Below, piece by piece: positions 17,312-24,022 of a stretch of DNA of 43,935 nucleotides (position 1 is the stretch's first letter; every line of letters begins with the position of its first letter). The DNA comes from an uncultured Pelagibacteraceae bacterium. GTDB taxonomy: Bacteria; Pseudomonadota; Alphaproteobacteria; Pelagibacterales; Pelagibacteraceae. The position numbers and the translations under genes were made by a program. A model generated the notes under the pieces. It did no database searches. It saw only the letters and a program-made list of their open reading frames with translations, and was not told the DNA's origin. The DNA is taken from assembly GCA_902561015.1 (NCBI GenBank), contig CACENB010000001.1, positions 66,130-110,064 on the forward strand, in the 5' to 3' direction.

Positions 17312-18137
17312 AAATAAATCTAAAAAAACAAAAAAGGTGACTAAAACAAAGGTTACCAAAAGTGTAAAAAAACCAGTCAAAAAAATTAAAAAATTAGTAA
17401 AACCAAAAGCTAAAAAAATTATTCAAAAAAAACAAAATAAAAGCAGTCAAAAAAATATAGATTTAAAACAAGATAACTTAAGAATTTCCAAAGGAACTGA
17501 AATTAAACCTGAGATAAAAAAGGTTAATAAACAAGCGACTGAAAAAAGAGAGTATAAGATAAAAGATTATGTTGTTTACCCTAAACATGGTGTTGGACAA
17601 ATATCTGAATTTAAAAAAATTAGTATTGGGGGAATCGATGTTGAAACATATGTAATTAAATTTGAGAAAGATAAAGCTAATGGCATGGTTCCAGTCAATA
17701 AACAATCTCACCTTCGTCCATTAGCTACAATCAACCAAGTTAACAAATGTATTTCAATTTTAAAAAGTAAACCCAAAATTAAAAGATCAATGTGGAGTAG
17801 GAGGGCACAAGAATATGAGGCTAAAATTTCCTCAGGTAAAATTTATGAATTGGCAGAGGTAGTAAGAGATTTGAATAAGGGAGACGATTTAATGGTTGAC
17901 CAATCTTATAGTGAAAGACAACTTTTTGAAAAAGCTTATGAAAGGATTTTATCTGAATTTAGAATAATATTAAATGTATCTTTGGAAGATACCCAAAAAA
18001 AATTGGATAAAGCATTGAAAAGAAACTTAGATGGCCAAAATAGACAAGAGACTACAGCAATTAAAAGTTCAGCACCTGAAATACAAGATGAAGAGTCAAT
18101 TTCAGAAAGCGATAATGACGAACCTGTTGAAGACTAA
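17253..18137 (+). CDS. carD: CarD-family RNA polymerase-binding regulator with basic N-tail
   Basis: CarD proteins bind the RNA polymerase beta subunit and stabilise open promoter complexes. Residues 101-260 are the conserved unit: [17 protein letters not shown] begins the polymerase-interaction domain, and the helical DNA-binding part contains [18 protein letters not shown] and [16 protein letters not shown]. Unusually, residues 1-100 form a tail dense in Lys ([21 protein letters not shown]) and the last 16 residues are acidic. Only Met1 and Met6 (17268) precede the domain, so translation must start inside fdxA, overlapping it by 59 or 44 bases. A hairpin terminator follows directly. The basic tail could add sequence-independent DNA or RNA contact; that is inference. 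Confidence 0.9.
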   Translation: MKNIGMSKISLKNILKRTFKNKSKKTKKVTKTKVTKSVKKPVKKIKKLVKPKAKKIIQKKQNKSSQKNIDLKQDNLRISKGTEIKPEIKKVNKQATEKREYKIKDYVVYPKHGVGQISEFKKISIGGIDVETYVIKFEKDKANGMVPVNKQSHLRPLATINQVNKCISILKSKPKIKRSMWSRRAQEYEAKISSGKIYELAEVVRDLNKGDDLMVDQSYSERQLFEKAYERILSEFRIILNVSLEDTQKKLDKALKRNLDGQNRQETTAIKSSAPEIQDEESISESDNDEPVED

Positions 18138-18140
18138 AAA

Positions 18141-18180
18141 AAAAACGCCTCTCACACATAACGTTATGAGAAGCGTTTTT
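18141..18180. terminator. Bidirectional hairpin terminator
   Basis: The arms 18141-18154 and 18167-18180 (AAAAACGCcTCTCA and TGAGAaGCGTTTTT) pair with one mismatch. The plus-strand transcript ends in a T run and the minus-strand transcript likewise, because the 5' arm begins with A5. The loop contains the self-complementary CATAACGTTATG. It lies 4 bases past the carD stop and 20 bases past the stop of the converging basic-peptide gene, so it serves both. Confidence 0.85.
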
Positions 18181-18199
18181 AATAAAGAATACTAAGTTA

Positions 18200-18277
18200 T
18201 TATCTTCTTCTTCTTTTTTTAGCTTTTTTCTTAGCTTTTTTCTTAGCCTTCTTTGCTTTTTTTCTTCTTTTAGCCAT
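18200..18277 (-). CDS. 25-residue Lys/Arg/Ala-only peptide
   Basis: A tiny gene whose product begins MAKRRKKAKKAKK and ends KKRRRR. It contains 13 Lys, 6 Arg, 5 Ala and the initiator Met, giving a net charge of about +19. The middle is an A-K-K-K repeat. It resembles the tails of histone H1, chlamydial Hc1 or HU-like nucleoid proteins, but no globular domain is present. Evidence that it is real: a strong Shine-Dalgarno sequence (AAGGGAG, 6-8 bases before the ATG), which is unusual in this window, a TTGACA promoter and palindrome upstream, and a terminator shared with carD downstream. Possible roles are nucleic-acid compaction, polyanion or ribosome binding; none is shown. Confidence 0.7.
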   Translation of the reverse strand: MAKRRKKAKKAKKKAKKKAKKRRRR

Positions 18278-18299
18278 CTTTAGCTCCCTTTTTAGTTAA

Positions 18300-18357
18300 A
18301 CGAATCAAAATTGATTCGTAATTACTTATTTTTATTTTTTTATACACGTTATGTCAA
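18300..18357 (-). promoter_or_regulatory. Promoter and GANTC-containing palindrome before the basic peptide
   Basis: On the minus strand a perfect -35 TTGACA (18357-18352) is followed after 17 bases by TAAAAA (18334-18329), a 4/6 match to the -10 hexamer. Transcription would start near 18322. Immediately after lies a perfect palindrome, ACGAATCAA-AA-TTGATTCGT (18300-18319 as read on the plus strand), 23 bases before the peptide ATG. Each arm contains a GANTC site, the CcrM methylation target in alphaproteobacteria. It could be an operator, a methylation-sensitive switch or a 5' leader hairpin. Confidence 0.6.
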
Positions 18358-18373
18358 TTCTTTAATTGAAGTT

Positions 18374-18393
18374 AAAATTTTTATAAAAATTTT
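18374..18393. terminator. AT-only palindrome, possible weak terminator
   Basis: A perfect 20-base palindrome made only of A and T (AAAATTTTTATAAAAATTTT) lies 84 bases past the stop of the acyl-CoA synthetase gene. It could end that minus-strand transcript before the basic-peptide promoter, but an A/T stem is weak and such palindromes are common by chance in AT-rich DNA. Confidence 0.25.
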
Positions 18394-18476
18394 TTAAATT
18401 CAAAAATATTTTTATAATTTTAATGTATAAAAAAGTTAATGTTTATGCGCTTAATAATCAAATTTTTTTACTTTAA

Positions 18477-20222
18477 TTAATAAAGTTTTTCTAAATCTTC
18501 TTTATATTTTTCCAAAATTTTTTTTCTTTTTAATTTCAAAGTTGGTGTTAACATTCCATTTTCAATTGTAAATTCCTCTTTTATTAATTTAAATTTTTTT
18601 ACTTTTTCTACTAATGACAATGTTTTGTTTAAATCTTCCAAATAAATTTCAATTTCTTTTTTATTTTCATTACTTTCACTCACGATCAATGCAACCAGAT
18701 AAGTTTTTTTGTCTCCATATACGAAGCTTTGTTTAATTTTTTCATTTAAACATAATAAATTTTCAATTTTGGATGGTGATATGTTATCTCCACCAAGATT
18801 GACAATTATTTCTTTTTTTCTATCTGTTATTTTTAAATTTCCCTCTTTTGTAATCTCACCAATGTCCCCAGTATGTAGCCAGCCATCTTTAATTACTTCA
18901 TCTGTTTCTTTTTTTTTATTCCAGTAACCTAGCATTATGTTTTCACCTTTAACTAGGATCTCACCATCTTCAGCAATTTTTACTTGATTAGTTTTGAAAG
19001 GGGGGCCCACTGTTTCGATCTTAATTTTTCCAGGAATATTACAACTAACAACAGGAGAGGCTTCAGTTAATCCATATCCTTGCAAAGTTGGTAATCCTAT
19101 AGAATTCAAAAATTCACCAATTTTTTGATCTAAGGCACCCCCTCCAGAAACAAAAGCCTTTAATTTACCCCCAAATTGATTTTTAATTTTTCTTCTTACC
19201 AATTTTTCACAGAAAAAATTAATAAAATTTTCTTTCAAACTAAATTTACTTTTATTTAGTTTTTTAATCCCAAGTGAAATAGTATATGAAATCAGTTTCT
19301 TCTTAAGACCTTTTTGTTTTGTGAAATTCATATAAATTTTACTGTACAAATTTTGATAAAATCTAGGGACTGCTGTCATTATTGTTGGTTTAGCAACTGA
19401 CATATTAGATAATAATTTTTCTAGACTTTCAGCATAATAAACTTTTGCTCCAAGTGAAATTTGAACAAATTGGACTGCATGTTCATATGAATGAGATAAT
19501 GGTAACCACGTTAGAAAGACTGGTTTTTCATTTTTAAATAAAGGTACTAAAATATCTAATGCTCCTTCGCAATTGGATAAAATTCCTCCATGACTCAACA
19601 TTACTCCTTTTGGGTTTCCAGTCGTTCCAGATGTATAGATAATACATGCAAGATCATTTCGTTTTAAATCAGAATTAACAGAATGTAGAATTTTAAAGTT
19701 TTCATCGATCAGATTATTTTGATAATTAGTAAAGATATTGTGAAAAAGATCTGCCTCTTCATTAATTCCATCTATTGATACAAGTTTTATGTCTTTAGTA
19801 ATATATTTTTTGATCTTATCAAATTGTTCTTGATTAGAAACAATACAAACTTTTGGCGAACAGTCTTTAATTATATATTCATAATCTTTATCAGAGTAAG
19901 TAGTAAATAAAGGTACTGTTACTCCACCCGCATTCATAATTGATAAATCAGAAACTAACCATTCTGGTCTATTTTCTGAAAGTAATAAACATCTATCACC
20001 TTTAGAAATTTTTTTTTTTAGATAATTAGATAATATTCTTATATACCCGTCTATCAATCTCCAAGAATACGAAGTTGGCTCTCTTAATTTAACTAATTCA
20101 TGATCATTAGGTTTGAGATTTGTTAAAAACGCTGGCTCGTTTAAACTGTATTTTTTTGGAATATTTTCCTCTGATTTTCTAAAAAAAAGTTCTACTAAAC
20201 TATTGATGTGTTTTAGTTCCAT
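18477..20222 (-). CDS. Long-chain acyl-CoA synthetase (AMP-forming)
   Basis: A 581-residue adenylate-forming ligase that activates fatty acids with ATP and CoA. The AMP-binding loop YTSGTTGNPKGVMLSHGG is near residue 196, followed by LPLSHSYEHA, GYGLTEASPVVSCN, and the hinge GWLHTGDIGEITKEGNLKITDRKKEI. The last is the end-of-core motif seen in long-chain FACS/FadD15-type enzymes. The C-terminal catalytic Lys region (TPTLKLKRKKILEKY) is present. No signal peptide. The ATG lies only 4 bases after the encoded CCA of tRNA-Leu on the same strand, so its mRNA 5' end is probably set by tRNA 3' processing (see findings). Confidence 0.93.
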   Translation of the reverse strand: MELKHINSLVELFFRKSEENIPKKYSLNEPAFLTNLKPNDHELVKLREPTSYSWRLIDGYIRILSNYLKKKISKGDRCLLLSENRPEWLVSDLSIMNAGGVTVPLFTTYSDKDYEYIIKDCSPKVCIVSNQEQFDKIKKYITKDIKLVSIDGINEEADLFHNIFTNYQNNLIDENFKILHSVNSDLKRNDLACIIYTSGTTGNPKGVMLSHGGILSNCEGALDILVPLFKNEKPVFLTWLPLSHSYEHAVQFVQISLGAKVYYAESLEKLLSNMSVAKPTIMTAVPRFYQNLYSKIYMNFTKQKGLKKKLISYTISLGIKKLNKSKFSLKENFINFFCEKLVRRKIKNQFGGKLKAFVSGGGALDQKIGEFLNSIGLPTLQGYGLTEASPVVSCNIPGKIKIETVGPPFKTNQVKIAEDGEILVKGENIMLGYWNKKKETDEVIKDGWLHTGDIGEITKEGNLKITDRKKEIIVNLGGDNISPSKIENLLCLNEKIKQSFVYGDKKTYLVALIVSESNENKKEIEIYLEDLNKTLSLVEKVKKFKLIKEEFTIENGMLTPTLKLKRKKILEKYKEDLEKLY

Positions 20223-20226
20223 AACA

Positions 20227-20311
20227 TGGTGGGCGAAGAGAGAATCGAACTCTCACTTCTTGCGAAACACGATTTTGAGTCGTGCGCGTCTACCAGTTCC
20301 GCCATTCGCCC
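20227..20311 (-). tRNA. tRNA-Leu (anticodon CAA)
   Basis: A class II tRNA with long variable arm. The acceptor GGGCGAA pairs with TTCGCCC; the anticodon stem CACGA/TCGTG encloses CTCAAAA, giving CAA, which reads UUG. The T arm GAGAG-TTCGATT-CTCTC, discriminator A and encoded CCA end at 20227. It is divergent from yqaA. Confidence 0.96.
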
Positions 20312-20370
20312 ATAATTGTTTAATAATTTATTAAATAGTATAAGAACTAAAATTATATTAAAACCAAAAA

Positions 20371-20976
20371 ATGTTTAATAATCTTTATAAAAAGTGTTTA
20401 GATTTAGCGGCACACAAAAGTTCAAAATATTACTTAGCAATTGTATCTTTTGTTGAAAGTTCTTTTTTTCCAATTCCTCCTGACGTTATGGTCATACCGA
20501 TGGTGATCTCAAAAAAGAATGATTTTATCAAAATCTTTCTTATAACAACGATTTTTTCTGTTATGGGTGGTATGTTGGGTTATTTAATAGGAGCTTTCTT
20601 TTTCGATTTTGGATCACAAATTATGAGTTTTTATGGATATGAAAATAAATTATCTAGTATCAAAGAAAATTTAGTTAATAGTGATGGCTTTTATGCCTGG
20701 CTAGGTATACTTTTTTTAGCAGGATTTACACCTCTTCCCTATAAAGTTTTTACCATTGCAAGTGGCCTAATAAGTTTTAATTTTTTTATATTCATCTTTA
20801 TTAGTTTGGTTTCAAGAGGGTTGAGATTTTTTATAATCTCATACCTTTCTTATAAGTTTGGGAATTTATTTACTGAATTTATGGAAAAGCACGGGTCAAA
20901 ATGGTTTACAATAATTGGATTATTAATTGTTATAATTGGCTTATTAATCTATCTAGTTATAAAATTTTATGTTTGA
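20371..20976 (+). CDS. YqaA-like DedA/SNARE-associated membrane protein
   Basis: A 201-residue inner-membrane protein with four to five hydrophobic helices. FVESSFFPIPPDVMVIPM near residues 27-44 and FLAGFTPLPYKVFTIASG near 115-132 are the paired re-entrant motifs of the DedA/VTT superfamily, in the YqaA subgroup form (ESSFFPIPPD, TPLPYK). DedA relatives flip undecaprenyl phosphate or phospholipids; a role for YqaA is not established. The gene overlaps dsbB by 8 bases, starting a yqaA-dsbB-coq7 run. Confidence 0.87.
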   Translation: MFNNLYKKCLDLAAHKSSKYYLAIVSFVESSFFPIPPDVMVIPMVISKKNDFIKIFLITTIFSVMGGMLGYLIGAFFFDFGSQIMSFYGYENKLSSIKENLVNSDGFYAWLGILFLAGFTPLPYKVFTIASGLISFNFFIFIFISLVSRGLRFFIISYLSYKFGNLFTEFMEKHGSKWFTIIGLLIVIIGLLIYLVIKFYV

Positions 20977-21454
20977 TTTAAAAAATGAATTCTACTTAAA
21001 AATTATTTTAATTATTAGCTTTACTGCATTAATTTTTGCGTATTTCATAGAACATATTTTAGGTCATCAACCATGTAATTTATGCATTATTGAAAGAATT
21101 CCTTATGGGATAAGTATAATCTTAATTGCAATAATTTTTATCATAAAGAAAAATCAAAAATTTTTAACTTTGTTGTTAATTCTTACCTTTGCCTTTTCGT
21201 TTACAATTTCTATTTACCATTATGGGATTGAGCAAGGTTTTTTTGAGGAATCAACTGTATGTAGCGCAAGGAATTTTACAGAAAATATAACTAAAGAAGA
21301 TTTACTTAAAGAGTTAAGTAAAAAAACTATAAGCTGTAAGGATGTGACATTTAGGTTTTTTGGATTTTCTCTAACAAGTATTAATGTTGTATTAAGTTTA
21401 TTATTTATTATAACCCTCATAAAAATTTTTATAAAATATGAAAAAAACAAGTAA
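20969..21454 (+). CDS. dsbB: Disulfide bond formation protein DsbB
   Basis: A four-helix inner-membrane protein of 161 residues that oxidises DsbA with quinone as acceptor. The first cysteine pair is Cys36-x2-Cys39 in GHQPCNLCIIERIPYG, just after helix 1-2, and the second periplasmic pair is Cys98 and Cys123. It overlaps both neighbours (8 bases with yqaA, 17 with coq7). No dsbA lies in the window. Linking a quinone-dependent enzyme with the ubiquinone-synthesis gene coq7 in one transcript may be more than chance, but operon membership alone does not prove it. Confidence 0.92.
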   Translation: MFDLKNEFYLKIILIISFTALIFAYFIEHILGHQPCNLCIIERIPYGISIILIAIIFIIKKNQKFLTLLLILTFAFSFTISIYHYGIEQGFFEESTVCSARNFTENITKEDLLKELSKKTISCKDVTFRFFGFSLTSINVVLSLLFIITLIKIFIKYEKNK

Positions 21455-21968
21455 CAAAGTTGAAGAATTTATAAGAGTTGATCATGCGGGTGAAAGAGGG
21501 GCTGTCAAAATTTATGAAGGTCAGCTTTTGGCTTTAAATACAATTGTTAAGAATGAGGATCTAAAAAAGACAATTGAAGACATGAAAGAGCATGAGGTAG
21601 AACATTGTCAATTTTTTGAAAATGAAATAAAAAAAAGAAATATTAAACCTACAAAATTTTTACCTTTATGGGACTTAATGGGCATAGGTTTAGGATTTGG
21701 ATCAACGTTGTTAGGAAAAAAAGCAGCGATGTTGTGTACTGCGTCAGTTGAAGAGGTAATAGACAAACATTATTTAGATCAAATTAATCAGTTAGGTCCA
21801 GAAGAAAAAGAGTTGAAAAAAAAAATAACTAAGTTTAGACAAGATGAGTTGGATCATAAAGATATTGCCTATGAGGAGGGTGCATCAAAAAAAGGTTTTT
21901 ACTCAATTATGGACAAAATAATTAAAACAGGTTCAAAAATAGCTATTCGTATTTCAGAAAAAGTTTAG
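21438..21968 (+). CDS. coq7: Demethoxyubiquinone hydroxylase (COQ7)
   Basis: A 176-residue di-iron monooxygenase that hydroxylates 2-octaprenyl-3-methyl-6-methoxy-benzoquinol in ubiquinone synthesis. The metal ligands are visible: RVDHAGERGAVKIYEGQL (Glu), EHEVEHCQFF (ExxH), SVEEVIDKHY (Glu) and RQDELDHKDIAYEEG (ExxH). The family is split between UbiF-type flavin enzymes and this di-iron type; alphaproteobacteria and mitochondria use COQ7. The start MKKTSNKVEEFIRVDHAGE lies inside the dsbB 3' end. It faces the HNH gene with 3 bases between stops. Confidence 0.95.
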   Translation: MKKTSNKVEEFIRVDHAGERGAVKIYEGQLLALNTIVKNEDLKKTIEDMKEHEVEHCQFFENEIKKRNIKPTKFLPLWDLMGIGLGFGSTLLGKKAAMLCTASVEEVIDKHYLDQINQLGPEEKELKKKITKFRQDELDHKDIAYEEGASKKGFYSIMDKIIKTGSKIAIRISEKV

Positions 21969-21971
21969 AGA

Positions 21972-22544
21972 TTAAGCCTCAAGCTCAACATCCCAATACA
22001 AATAATCCATCCAACTTTTATGTAAATAATTTGGAGGAAAATTTTTTCCGTTACGATGTAGATCTTCTGTTGAAGGCTGATAAGGGTACTGATTTAACTT
22101 CATTCCTGATGTTTTTAAGAGCTTACCACCCTTTTTAACATTACATTCAGAACAAGCTGTTACAACATTATCCCAATTAGTTTCTCCTCCTTTAGATCTC
22201 GGCAACAAGTGATCAAAAGTTAGCTCTTCACCACTACCACAATATTGACAAGAAAATTTATCTCTTAGAAAAACGTTAAATCTTGTAAAACTTGGTTTAG
22301 TTTGAGGAACAATATAATTTTTTAATGCAATAACGCTCGGTAGCTGCATATTAAAAGACGGACTCCTAATTATTCTGTCATAACTACTTACTATAATAAC
22401 TCTATCTAAAAATACCGACTTGACAGTATCTTGCCAAGACCATAAAGATAAAGGATAGTAACTTAGCGGTCTATAATCTGCATTTAAAACTAATGCAGGA
22501 CATTTTTCTAAAGAAACATCTTGTTCAACAAAATTATTCATCAA
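21972..22544 (-). CDS. HNH endonuclease family protein
   Basis: A 190-residue protein with a C-terminal HNH domain: FSCQYCGSGEELTFDHLLPRSKGGETNWDNVVTACSECNVKKGG, with the zinc knuckles CxxC and CxxC and the catalytic DH, N and following residues. The N-terminal half, ALVLNADYRPLSYYPLSLWSWQDTV, is the conserved extension of a widespread bacterial HNH group, often found in alphaproteobacteria as a single-copy chromosomal gene. No cognate methylase, toxin or intron lies nearby, so restriction or homing is unsupported. Confidence 0.87.
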   Translation of the reverse strand: MMNNFVEQDVSLEKCPALVLNADYRPLSYYPLSLWSWQDTVKSVFLDRVIIVSSYDRIIRSPSFNMQLPSVIALKNYIVPQTKPSFTRFNVFLRDKFSCQYCGSGEELTFDHLLPRSKGGETNWDNVVTACSECNVKKGGKLLKTSGMKLNQYPYQPSTEDLHRNGKNFPPNYLHKSWMDYLYWDVELEA

Positions 22545-22579
22545 ACAATAGTAGCTTAATTAAAAAATTATTTCAATAA

Positions 22580-23239
22580 TTAGAGATTATTAAATTTTTC
22601 TAAAATATAATTTAATCCTATGCTTGAAGCTTCTGCTGGGATATGATGTCCACAGTTTTTTATGAGTTGTGTTTCAACATTAACACTATTTCTAATAAAA
22701 AAATCCTTTGCTTCAAGCAAGAAGTTAGGTGAAACTATTTCGTCTGCGTCACCATGAATCATTAAAATATCTGCATCAACATTCTTTTTTTTCGTTAAAT
22801 ATTCTTGATTAATTATTTTTCCTGAAAAACCTACTATACAATTGTATCTTTGATCAGAGATCAAACCTAAGTTTAATGACATCATGCACCCTTGGCTAAA
22901 ACCAGATAAACAAATTTTATTATTCTGTAATTTAAACTCATTTTTTATTTCGTTTATAAATTTATTTAATTTAGTTTCTGCTTTTTTGGACTCATTTAGA
23001 ATATATTCTGGGTCATCCTTTGATAAATCAAACCACTGATAACCTGTAGGATTTATTGCACATTTTTCATGACCGTTCGGACAAATAAAAATTGTGTTAG
23101 GCAAATGACGTCTCCAGCCTAAAGATAGCATACTAATATCTTGACCATCACCCCCATACCCATGAAGTAAAATTATTGCATTCTCAATTACTAAACCCTT
23201 CTCAGGCTTCAATATTATTGCGTCAAGACAAAATGTCAT
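22580..23239 (-). CDS. Alpha/beta-hydrolase, carboxylesterase/phospholipase family
   Basis: A 219-residue alpha/beta hydrolase of the LysoPL/carboxylesterase (YpfH) type. The oxyanion segment LLHGYGGDGQD is near residue 26, the nucleophile Ser is in LSGFSQGCMMSL near 116, the acid Asp in MIHGDADEIVSP near 168 and the His in KNCGHHIP near 199. No signal peptide, so probably cytosolic. The substrate is unknown: short acyl esters or lysophospholipids are typical. It lies 35 bases upstream of the HNH gene on the same strand and diverges from the HIG1 gene. Confidence 0.87.
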   Translation of the reverse strand: MTFCLDAIILKPEKGLVIENAIILLHGYGGDGQDISMLSLGWRRHLPNTIFICPNGHEKCAINPTGYQWFDLSKDDPEYILNESKKAETKLNKFINEIKNEFKLQNNKICLSGFSQGCMMSLNLGLISDQRYNCIVGFSGKIINQEYLTKKKNVDADILMIHGDADEIVSPNFLLEAKDFFIRNSVNVETQLIKNCGHHIPAEASSIGLNYILEKFNNL

Positions 23240-23288
23240 AGTTTATAATTAATGTTTTTTTATTTTAAAAACATCCTACAATAAGTAA

Positions 23289-23492
23289 ATGCTTTCTGGA
23301 ATAATTTTAAAAGTGCTATCAATAGCACTACTAATAGTAGTAGGAATAGTCCTTATACTTGGAATTGGAACTTTGTTTAAAGGAGGAGAGACAAGTAAAA
23401 AATACTCGAATAAATTAATGCAGTTGAGAGTAATATTACAATTCATTGCTATTATCGTATTAGTGGGCTTTGCGTATTTTTTTAAAAACTAA
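23289..23492 (+). CDS. HIG1-domain twin-transmembrane protein
   Basis: A 67-residue membrane protein with two hydrophobic helices (about 4-31 and 47-65) separated by a short basic loop with GTLFKGGETSKKYSNKLMQLRVILQ. Loop and second helix match the HIG1 family; the R-x3-Q part of its (Q/I)x3(R/H)xRx3Q signature is present, but the first His/Arg is replaced by Gln. Eukaryotic HIG1 proteins assist cytochrome c oxidase supercomplexes; the role in alphaproteobacteria is unproven. It converges on the TlpA gene with a 4-base overlap. Confidence 0.75.
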   Translation: MLSGIILKVLSIALLIVVGIVLILGIGTLFKGGETSKKYSNKLMQLRVILQFIAIIVLVGFAYFFKN

Positions 23493-23998
23493 TTATAAAG
23501 TTTTAGCCACTCAATAAAATTTTCTTCATTAAAATCTAATGAACCAATAACTCTAGCAAATTCTTTTCCATTTTTATTTAATAAAATTGAAGTCGGAATT
23601 CCTCTCAAAGCAAACTTTTTTGTTAAATTTATATTTTCATCGAAATATAAATTTAAATTTTTAATGTTTATATCATCAAAAAATTTTTTAGCTTTTTTAA
23701 CATTATCCTGTCCGACATTTACAGGAAATATTTTAAGGTTATTTAGATCTTTGTTTGCTTTCAATAAATCTAACGATGGCATTTCTTCTTTGCATGGAGC
23801 ACACCAAGTTGCCCAAAAATTTAGCAATAAAATGTTTCCTTTATAATCACTTAAATTTAGTTGATTATTTTGATCATCTAAGATGGTTAAATTTGTATAT
23901 TCTTTTAATTCTTTATTAATTATAAGGTTTTTAATATTCGGGGTTTCATTTGCAAACGTATTTGAAATTAAAAATATAAATATTACTAAAAATCTCAT
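23489..23998 (-). CDS. TlpA/ResA-like thioredoxin-fold protein
   Basis: A 169-residue exported thioredoxin-like protein. MRFLVIFIFLISNTFA is a signal peptide or membrane anchor, cut or retained near residue 16. The redox motif is FWATWCAPCKEEMPSL (WCAPC) near residue 69, and the cis-Pro loop is FALRGIPTSILL near 130. TlpA/ResA proteins reduce apocytochrome c or copper-site cysteines in the periplasm. No cytochrome c maturation gene adjoins it. It is divergent from argH with only 24 bases between the ATGs, so its promoter must extend into argH, or that of argH into it. Confidence 0.9.
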   Translation of the reverse strand: MRFLVIFIFLISNTFANETPNIKNLIINKELKEYTNLTILDDQNNQLNLSDYKGNILLLNFWATWCAPCKEEMPSLDLLKANKDLNNLKIFPVNVGQDNVKKAKKFFDDINIKNLNLYFDENINLTKKFALRGIPTSILLNKNGKEFARVIGSLDFNEENFIEWLKLYN

Positions 23999-24022
23999 AT
24001 TAAAAAGGTATAAATAATTAGC

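Noticed and set aside
21972..22544. HNH gene as part of a defence or restriction system
   Set aside because: No methylase, specificity, toxin or mobile gene is nearby, and this HNH subgroup is usually a lone chromosomal gene.
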